Assembly: GCA_021209875.1 (NCBI GenBank) | Contig: JAGYVD010000001.1 | Coordinates: 186,001 to 250,000 of the forward strand | Source: Rosellinia necatrix | Lineage: Eukaryota; Ascomycota; Sordariomycetes; Xylariales; Xylariaceae | Direction of reading: 5' to 3' | Length of the DNA: 64,000 nt | Shown: piece after piece, positions 55,391-64,000 of the stretch | Layout of the letters: each line of letters opens with the position of its first letter | Numbering within the stretch: position 1 is the first letter of the stretch | Position numbers and translations under genes: made by a program | Notes under the pieces: model-generated | Told to the model about the DNA's origin: nothing | Database searches by the model: none | The model's input: only the letters and a program-made list of their open reading frames with translations

Positions 55391-57155
55391 TATCGCCATC
55401 GCCATCGCCATTTTGGCCGAGCCCTGCCTTCCCATACCACACACATACACACATATACACACCACAACACACCCCTTCTCGCGTCTTCTCACCCAAGAAA
55501 ACGGCGCAGCCTGCCGAGTACCAGGGTATCCCATCCATCCCAGATTGTGGAGCAGGCTCAAAAAAAAAAAAGCCCCGTTCGTCGCAGCGGGTACATAAAA
55601 GACGAGGGGGGGGGAGGGATGGGGTTTTCGCGAATGCGGAGATATAAGCGAGTGGTAGGTAGCGTACTCCTGTATGTATGTATGTATGTAGATGTAAAAG
55701 GGTTCCCCCTTCCCCCTCCTTCGCGTGCGTGCCGCGACCGCCCTGAAGGCCGCTGCAACCTGGTGCTGACGAGGCTGCGATGGGATCCTTGAAGGGGAGA
55801 GGGGGAGGGAGGGGGGGAACCGGGGGTAGGGCCGGGGGAGGAACAACGGAAGGCAGGTTTCGAAGTGAAGTGCCGTGAACTTACTTCCTTACCTACTTAC
55901 CTACTTACTTACACTACATACATACATTTTGCCGCCTTTCCCCCCCTCCCCACTCGCAGTTTGGTTTGCGGGACAGCCCAGACAGGATGTACGTTCAGAG
56001 GCCCCGGTCCTCTCGCCCTCTCAAAAGAGACCGTTTGGTGTGTGGCCTTAGGCGCGCGACATCTGGGAGGGCAAGAGCCCTTGTTTCGTGGAGTCTTGGG
56101 CGCACGTACGTAAGTGGTTGTGGTGACGATATGCAAGAATTCCCCACCGTAGGTGAGGAGTGGGACAGAGTAAGGGGACGGGGACAAATGTTGCAATTGG
56201 GGGGCAGGCTGAAGGGCTCTCTCTCTCTCCGGGGGTAGATAATTCGTGAGGCTTCGGCGATTACACGTATACTTCACGGCAATTAGTTATAGTGCGGCAA
56301 TGGGGGAAGCAGCAAGGGGGTTTTCCGCATCGGTATATGAGCTTAGACTGTTGTGCATACTTGAAGATCACCTAGGAATAATAGAGCTGATATAGGTGGG
56401 TTCAGACATCTGTATTTAGATGTAGTAGGATATGGTATACAATTAGCGACTTTGTATGGCGCTCCGCCATTCTCTTTTGCTACCACGCGAGGTGACCATT
56501 AGAAACACCAGTACCGAGAAAAAAAGAAAAAAAGACGTACACCACCCGCATACCATCCGTAGCCAACTAAGAAAAAGGGAATTGTTTCAACATGAGGAGA
56601 AACCCGCCTTTTGCCCGTGACACCTTCCTTGAAATCTCTCGTCATTCGGTCGAAAATCTCGCTTGCTCTCAACGCTAGTAACATACAAAGTCTTGGGAGG
56701 GGTATTGTGTGTCTGGATGAACTCGCCCGAGCGGCTTTTCATCATCAGCAAGAATTGGGACGCGACAAACGAAATTGACAAACTCCGACGACTACCCTGA
56801 TCCCCGAGGTATCTGTATATCTGCATGGTTCCTTGTTCCCGCCGCGCTTATCCTGGTCATTACATTATAAAGAGAAAGGAGATGAGAGAAAATGAAGAAA
56901 TGGAGGTGGATGAAGATGCCAAACATTTTGCGTAGTTATATGCCAGCCCAAGCCCATAAATTCTATGAACAACCCCAATCGCTTTGGATGTGAAATTATA
57001 TGCCAGCTAGGAAACTGAAAATGCTGCGGCAGTAAAGAGGCTATTGGTACATGCGACCCGAAGCGTCAGTGGCCCTTGGTGAAGGCAACCCAAACTGGCG
57101 CTGCCTGGCCTTGGGAGACCGAGCACAAAAGTCTGTTGGTGACGCCGGGTGCCGT

Positions 57156-59168
57156 CTAGTGATGATAATCCTGCGGGGTCATGTTTGGCGTAAACTGAAT
57201 ATGTTTCGATCGTGAATAACCAGGAGAGGATCTTGACGATACGACCGACTCGTTGGCATCCCAGTCGTATTGGGTGTTGGCCATGATATTCCCGTTGAAT
57301 TGGGTGTGTTCTAACCCCGAGTTGATCACGCCGGCGAATACTGGCGTTGATGGGCCATCATCGCTAGACTCCACATAGCCAGGAACGTTCTGCACAGAGA
57401 GATCTGGGAATTCAGAGTGAAAGTATGGCGTCAAAAGTGGCTGGTCTGTGGTAATATTGAATCCAGAATTGAATGTATTGCTGACGTATCCATTTGTGTT
57501 GAATTCGTTCATGATGCCGGGTGTCGTGGGTGGGGTTTTAAGCTCATGTTCTTCTTTGATCTCTTGTACAAAATTAGAAGAAACGCCCATGCCTAAAACG
57601 AATGAACTGTTATCCGGTGACGCCGACATGACGGCTGGTTCTTGTCCGTGATGTTGGTCGAAGAGGGCCGGTGTCATCGGTGTTGGCGGGGCTGCCCCGG
57701 GGAATGTAGGTGTTCCTGACCCAACTGGTGAGCGAGCATGGTACTGCACAACAGCACGGGCAAGAAATGGTGAGCGGGGATTAATGCTATTTTTCTGGAT
57801 TCGTCCAGCGCCAAGACCAGTGACTGAGGATATTCGTCGTATTGATGCAACTGGACTGGGATGATTCTCCATCCGTTTTGATGCATCCATCGCGGTCTTT
57901 GGTAGATTATAAGAGCGGCTCTTCAAAGACGCTGCCTGTAATGAGGCTGGGCGAGGAATATTCCGTCTTGAGGCAATATTGGCTGGGGGAGGTGGTGATC
58001 TAAACGAGTCTGTAGGCGTGGGCATACCTGGTGATACATGAGAAGTCTGATCATTGTGACAATCGGGAGACCCGGTAGTGTCAAATGGATTCTCAGACAT
58101 GTCGCATGTGTCCCCGCTCGACACTGGTGAACAAAACATCGACCTAGAGTTTGAACTCGGGAGGGCCGCACTGCGCATACCCGAGTAATGCTGAGAGAAA
58201 TGACCATCGCTGCTCATACTTCGCTCAACACGCCTGGGTAAGCCATCCAAAATCATACCCTGATCATGGCCTAGCGAAGGAAATAGTCCGAAGTCGCTAC
58301 CCGACCTTTGGGGGTACCCTCCAGAGTTATGATGGTGAGTGAAAGCCGTTGGGTCGGACTGTGAAAACTCCATTGGGAGTGGGGAGTGGTAAGTGTCAGT
58401 GAGTTCGGCTTGGGTTGAGGCCGAGGATTGCATGTAAACAGGATCCGCGTCGCCGAGGGAGTGATGAGCGACCCTGGCATTGTCATCCTCATTTTCTTCA
58501 TCATTCTCCTCCTCTTCTTCCTTCTCGTCGTCTCCTTCTTCCTCATCCTCATCATCATGCGATGAATCAGTAATCCGAGAAGGCGAAGAAACATGAGGGA
58601 ACGCAGCTGAAGAAGGCTGCGTGCGTTTATGAGAAACCTCTCCTATGGAATCAAGACTCCCAGGATATGAGTCCTCGTCTGGTGATGAGGGCTCGGAGGC
58701 TGATTTTTCTGCCGCTCTCCGGGCCTCGTACTCCTCTTGTTTCCTTTCCTGCTTTGCCTTGGCCCGCCGGTTCTGAAACCAGTTCTAAAACCACGAGTTA
58801 GCGTTCCTCTTAGACAACACTAGTGAGAGGTGTCCTACATTGATCCTGGGTCGCTCCAGGCCAAGACTGTCCGCCAATTGAGCCTTCACCGAGCTCGAGG
58901 GTTTGGGGTTTTCCTGAAATACTTTTTCGAGCTTTTCAACCTCGTCCTTCGATAACCGTGGCTTGGATTCCGTCTTGCCATCGCATAAACCTCCTCGGTC
59001 GGTCATCATGGGCGGGCGGTGTGGTTGGAAGCCATACATATACGGGACGTTATGATAGACTGGGTGCATCGGATATTGGGGCTCCGAGTAGGTCATGGCC
59101 GCGCCTTGTCCTTGGGGGAAGCCATATGGTGAGCCGAACCCCTGCGGGGGACAAAATTGCATGTTCAT
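57156..59168 (-). CDS. Homeobox transcription factor
   Basis: Two exons, 58839-59168 and 57156-58784, give 652 aa in phase. The homeodomain covers about residues 66-125. Helix 1 begins KPRLSKDEVEKLEKVF, helix 2 is SSVKAQLADSLGL, and recognition helix 3 contains RIN-NWFQNRRAK (110-119). The intron lies between Asn110 and Asn111, in helix 3. An acidic run (Asp/Glu, about 160-190) follows, then a long Ser/Pro-rich tail with short basic patches (RRISSVTG) and an EIKEEHE stretch that resembles a sumoylation site. Known fungal relatives (for example the Htf1/Hox2 group) control conidiation and hyphal development. Which subgroup this belongs to I cannot fix, so no symbol is given. It lies alone between two large gene-free regions, common for developmental regulators with long leaders. 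Confidence 0.9.
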
Positions 59169-62100
59169 TTTTGCGTCGAAAGAGTGCCGAACGGGCGCGC
59201 TATTACGGATATATGCTATGTGCGGGGAGGTGGATGGCGGCCACTTCTCGGACGGGGGCTCTGACGTATAATTATATTGGCCACGCGCTCTCGACGTCTG
59301 CCGTGATATAAGGGGGGGGTTATTACGAGCGTGAGCACTCTTGCTGATTGATATATACTAGTTATCCGCCAACGTTGCCCAGAGCTGGCGCTAAGGACTT
59401 GGAAGTGTAGTAAAGAACGACTGGGGGTCAGAGGTCGATGGACCAGGCAGAGAACAAGATATCTCGGGAATGAGCGTGGTGGGAGGACTGGTCCTGGACC
59501 AAGCAAGATCCGGCGCTCTGCGAGTCGGGGAGAGGGCGTGTATAAGAGCAAACGGCGAGATAGAGAGCCAATGGCCACAAGCAAATTCTGGTGAGACAGA
59601 GCTCACTGAGACTCCTCAAGTTTCTCGTCGAGGCAGAGACAAACAGGAGTCGAGGTGGAACAAGACAGGAGGGCAGGAGTTCGGGAAGGGAGGGTGGTGG
59701 CAGTACAAGTAGTTTCTCCAGCTACCGACTTTAGGGGTGGGTCTCTGCTCGTTTTGAAGGAAGCACGAACGACCGACGACGACGGCCCTGTAGGTAGGCA
59801 CTGCACGTAGGTACTGCTGCAGGCAGGTAGTGCAGCGTTAGGGTAGGCAGGTCGGTAGGTAGCTAAGTACTATGGGATGTAGTGTGTGTGTATTGTGTTG
59901 TCGGCCAGGACGGCTACGGCTGCAGGTACATCTGTACATGTGCGGTACGACGAAATTACCCTCGAGAAGAAAAGACTGAGCCCACTTGGGACCGGCCGAG
60001 GGTCACCAGCTGGGGGCCGGCAGGTACCTCCCGCCTCGTCCCATGTACCCGATCCCTCTGCCTGGCCCGGTGGGTGGTGAGATGCTGGGCTGGCGGTACC
60101 TGTCGGGACCTTGACGGCTCTGATCGCATGCCGCTCCTTTTCTTTTGGCAACGACGATGATGAGATGCATTGGGGTCGTCGAAACCGCAGATTTGTGGCG
60201 GGCCCAGGTGGTCCAGCCAGCCAGACTACCAGCACATCACTGGGCAGCGTCCACCTCCCCCGACAGCTGCAGGCGTCAAGGACCGGGTATGGGGCCAAGA
60301 AAGAGGCCAAGCGCCCAGTGGGCCGTTCACTCATGTTCACCCATGCGGCCTGATGGAGCATCAGGTCGCCGCCTTGGGTGGGTACGTATGACGAGGGTTC
60401 CTGGCTGGCTTAGGCCTGTTCTGGTCTCCCTGGCACTGGTGGCCGTAAGTTAGTGTAGGTAGTGTACAGTGGGTAGGTACCTGTTCTACAGTACGTACCT
60501 GTTCCAACCGTGTGTTTCCCACCAAGAGCCAGGGGGCGTTCGGGATAAGATCGCATGCTGGTTGCCTCTTCTAGCCTGCTACCTACTGTATGTACATATG
60601 TACACAGAACCCACAGCAAGCCCACTGAGCCCACAGAGCCCACTGAGCCCACTCAGGCCCACCGGCGCCGATACCAGCTTCACTGTGCTGGCTGGGCCCT
60701 TAGGCCCTTGGGGGCATCTTGTCACTGCTGCCGTATGTAGTGTATTTGCGCAGTGACCCCCTGGTCTGCGTCTCCAAAGGCACCCCTGTCTTGGAGCTGA
60801 ATACGGAACACAGTGTAGTGCCCAAATCCCTCTCTGCATTCGCACAGAGCCCGCAGTTGGGCCGGTAAGAGATGATGCAGATATCGCAAAGTAGTCTAGT
60901 CGACGAAGCCGTCTCAAAGGGAGGCGAGACAAGATGTCATGTCATGTCACATCCCTCCTCTCGGCGAGGGAGATATAGGAAGGGCAAGCCGATAGTCAGG
61001 GACAGATGGTGCAAGACATTGTTGGGGGGAAGAAGGAAGGCCATCTTTGGGGGAGGTGAAGACGGACGAATCATCCGCCAAGTCACTACCGTCTGTACAC
61101 ACTACAGGCCGGGGCCGGCACACTTCATTCGCGATAGAGGGTGGCCGGGGATCAGAGTTGGAGAGACAGGGAGGGAGAGAGGCCCAGGTTTTCGTCCGTT
61201 CATTCCATCTCCAGAGTACCTCGTACATTCATTGTACGCACAGTACTTTGTACACAGGGCTTGAATCGGAAAGGCAGGGGCCAGATGGGCTTCAATTTTC
61301 TTCATTCGTGTTAATCGCCAACCCCTGCCGGCTAGTTACAGTGCCAAAGTTATACCCAGCACTCATCATCATCGGGTCTATTGGGACTTTAGTGGTTCAT
61401 CATTCCATCATCACCATGATCACCACTTACACATCACGATCACCAGCGCTCTCTTGTATGTGCCTGCCTCGCCGCATCACAAACAATTGCTACGTTGGCT
61501 TGAAAGGGATAGCGCATCTGCCGAGCAACTCACATCAACTATCCCATTGTGTTTCAACATAGTCTCTTAGCCGACCGGCTCAGGTTTATCATAAGCAGTG
61601 TTGTAATAAAACGTGTATTTTCTAAATTTTTTTTTTTCTTCATGGAAGCGGCCTGTACCACATAACCCTTACCTATACTACCTTACCTACTCAACCCAAT
61701 TCGCGGGTCATCTCCAATAGCTACCGCTCTCCACGGTACCTACAGATGCTCAGTGGGTAGGTACAGCACCTCTTCAGCAGAGACATGGACTCACGCTTCC
61801 TGCGTTCCCCGTGTCTTAGATCTCTCGGCTGCCAACAGCGGTAACCTCTGCGCTGCGTCATCTTCTGCCACCTTGGGACGAAACCTCCCCGACGTCAAAG
61901 TCGATAATTGAACCCTTGACTCACGGCCAAATGAATGGCCCCTTCCGTAGTAGACAGTAGACAGTAAGTCTAGGTAGTTCCTAAGCGGTTATCGCGTTAC
62001 CGAACGACGCATGCTATGCAACACGTACTCTCCATCCACAACCGTCCACAACCATCCACAACGTGTAAGCCGATATCCCGGTGATGATGGCAAGACGCGG

Positions 62101-64000
62101 TTGAATGTTGGTACCGCATCGGCCTTTTCTCAGCCGCAGTGCATGCGTATGGAAGGTGGTGTGGACGACACCACTGAGGCAAAGCTGTCGCAATGCACCC
62201 TCCCTCGTTCTACCGCCGGGGACCAAACAGAACTCGGGCCCCCCGGTCGGCACCATTTGCCCCGATAACGATGGATAAGTGAGGAGGGCATGGGTCTGCT
62301 GACTAGATGTGAAGGCATTCACTGTGCCGTATGCTGCACACTGCAGCACTCTGTGCCTCTGATGCCGCCAGTCACTGATCACGCCGTGTGTGCTGCATAA
62401 CATCACAGCGACCCAAGAGCATCTCCAGGACCATGGGCAGTGCCGCGACGAGCCTCAAGCAGTCTCGACCTGCTATGTGTTGTCGATAGTATCGTTCGTG
62501 TGCTATTTTCGTTTCTCCTCGATATCTCCAAGCAGACTTACGGTGCTGACCGCATCCACGCCGGCAAAAGCGCACGCAGCACAGCCGCAACCTCCACCAA
62601 AATAGGTACACAGCTCGCTGAGGGAACACCGCTCTGACCCTCACATCGGGTTCGTCAATCTCGACGACGTCGGCTCCAGTGGGGAGGGAAAATTCCTCTT
62701 TTTTTCTCCGGTACAGAGTTACATTGCGTGCACGCTTGGCGTGCCGGCGCATCATATTCCCCACCCCATCCAGACCTATGGCATGGCCGGTTCTGTCAAC
62801 CGCAACCATCTCGGTCGGCACACTGAGTGAGCAGCCCGTCCTGAGGCACCTAACTGGGAGGGCACACCCGACGACGGCGACTCAACGGTGTATGCTGTCT
62901 GGCATTGCCCATGACGTCTGATCGCCGGAAGTTTCCAGAAATCGGCATTTGAGCACGCAGAGGGAGGCGTTTCAACTCCGGTTGGACGGACCAATAACAC
63001 ACCACCGTGACGCCATCCAGGACCCAAGATGGAGATGCTCGGCGGCGGGGGGGAAACATGGCAGACCTACGACCTACGGCCTGCGGCGTAATCACTACAT
63101 GCAGAGCACTCGAGCTCTGCCTCCATCGTCGTACACTCCGATCCAGACCGCGATTGTGTCTATGGGGATAGCGGATACACATTGCTTCGACGCTGATTGC
63201 TATTATTATCGCAGATTCAATATCATCTTCACGGTAGTCCAATCAGTGCGTGTTTGTCCCAAGTTGCATCGAAGCACAGCCATTTTGTGCGGGGGTTACG
63301 ATGCAGCTCGGTTCTCGGACGGTCGAGCCTCTCTGTCTCTGGCCCTCTGTCCCCATTCTCCCTCTAATTCGCAATTGGGGGCATTTTTCTTTTTCGCCAT
63401 CTAGCAAAGCCCAACTTTCGCTTTAAACCCTCTAGCGTACCACTCCTCAACCACCCACGCCGCAAACACCCTCTGCATTCCAACTGGGTAGAACAAATAA
63501 AGTTGTCGAGATACGACGCTGATTGGTGCCGGAGAATTTAATATATTCGACAAAATCATTTTGGGGGCCAATAGACCATGTTTTATACCTTACCTAATGT
63601 ATAATGTTCGGGAGGATCTTATGATGTGCAATATAGACATGCCGGGCCAGGTATTTGGGACGGGCCAAAGAGAACAGAAGGGTGCATTAGTTCCCTTCTC
63701 GCTTAGACACGCAAATTGACACGCACGAGCTTTTACTACACACTACCTACCTAAGGAGGTATACTATGGCAACACTAATTATAAGTGCCCGACTAAGATA
63801 GATGAGCCCGGCGGACTGGGACGCCGGCTCAACCGGGGGATGTAAATCTAGACCCTTGTTGTTTGGCAGGGACTTGTCGACTACCTAGCTTAAGTAGGTA
63901 GTTATAGACGTGTCGCACGTACCATGATACCTACCAAAAGCATAATCCCTTTTGGAATGTCTTACCCGATTGAGTACCCCGATTGACTAACACGAACACG
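59169..64000. other. Long upstream region of the homeobox gene, no supported gene
   Basis: 4.8 kb up to the window edge. A CCCAC(A/T)GAG tandem lies at 60609-60660, a T-run at 61627-61639, and GGTAGGTA clusters near 59788-59868. Several ORFs of 100-170 codons occur (for example 61047-61562 plus, 62372-62821 minus), but their products look random and none extends by splicing. The region may contain the homeobox promoter and leader. The edge could hide the start of another gene. Confidence 0.55.
60609..60660 (+). repeat. CCCAC(A/T)GAG tandem repeat
   Basis: About five 9-bp units of CCCACTGAG or CCCACAGAG in a row, 1.4 kb upstream of the homeobox start. Confidence 0.85.

Larger units (their letters stand above)
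52522..57155. other. Long gene-free region
   Basis: 4.6 kb between stop codons (the two genes are convergent). Contents: a TTGTTG/GGTGGT tract 52820-52872 (plus-strand GTT-rich), an imperfect 65-bp tandem duplication 53774-53854, poly-G runs 54902-54911 and 54928-54935, a GAT microsatellite 55333-55390, and a G-run cluster 55794-55841. No coding frame is convincing on either strand. Confidence 0.6.

Noticed and set aside
61047..61562. 171-codon plus-strand ORF
   Set aside because: The product is a mix of low-complexity and unrelated hydrophobic pieces with no coding bias and no domain.
62372..62821. 149-codon minus-strand ORF
   Set aside because: Arg/Cys-rich random composition. No splice-linked exon and no motif.

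Overview
The window looks like nuclear DNA of a filamentous ascomycete, most likely a Sordariomycete. Genes are split by short GT-AG introns (about 45-180 nt, one or two dozen of them phase-checked here). The gene families are typical of plant-biomass-degrading moulds: GH7 cellulase, Zn(II)2Cys6 regulators, MFS transporters, SMP-30 lactonase. Intergenic DNA carries short CCTA/GGTA and TATA microsatellites. No rRNA, convincing tRNA, CRISPR array or intact transposon was found. Gene density is low: about 15 genes in 64 kb, with several 2-5 kb gaps.

Layout. 1-9 kb: the 3' end of an MFS transporter, a small spliced ORF, and a seven-exon FAD-dependent monooxygenase. 9.5-12.5 kb: a convergent pair, a GC-rich NAD-dependent epimerase/dehydrogenase (DenD/uronate-dehydrogenase-like) facing a membrane-anchored SMP-30/gluconolactonase. 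13.5-19 kb: a small Cys-containing orphan next to a 260-bp AT repeat, then a Dnf3-type P4-ATPase. 21-24 kb: a VPS9/CUE Rab5 exchange factor. 24-26 kb: AT-rich decayed repeat DNA. 26-31 kb: a secreted alpha/beta hydrolase interrupted by a TCT microsatellite, and a GH7 cellobiohydrolase. 33-35.4 kb: a conserved protein of unknown function with a TPR-like stretch. 36.7-41.6 kb: an orphan C-terminal fragment of argininosuccinate synthase, a PM20D2-like M20 amidohydrolase and a sugar transporter. 43-52.5 kb: two divergent Zn(II)2Cys6 regulators. 57-59 kb: a homeobox regulator flanked by two gene-free stretches of more than 4.5 kb.

How parts may work together (inference). The GH7 enzyme, the sugar porter and the adjacent Zn2Cys6 regulator would fit plant-polysaccharide use. 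The dehydrogenase and lactonase could act in sequence on an aldose acid. The P4-ATPase and the VPS9 protein both serve endomembrane traffic, but there is no evidence that they are co-regulated.

The observations most worth following are: the short, still spliceable argininosuccinate-synthase C-terminal gene with its own TATA box; the microsatellite-interrupted secreted hydrolase; the 20-nt micro-exon in the zinc cluster; and the dehydrogenase-lactonase pair. All intron boundaries were inferred from reading-frame continuity and splice consensus, without transcript data.
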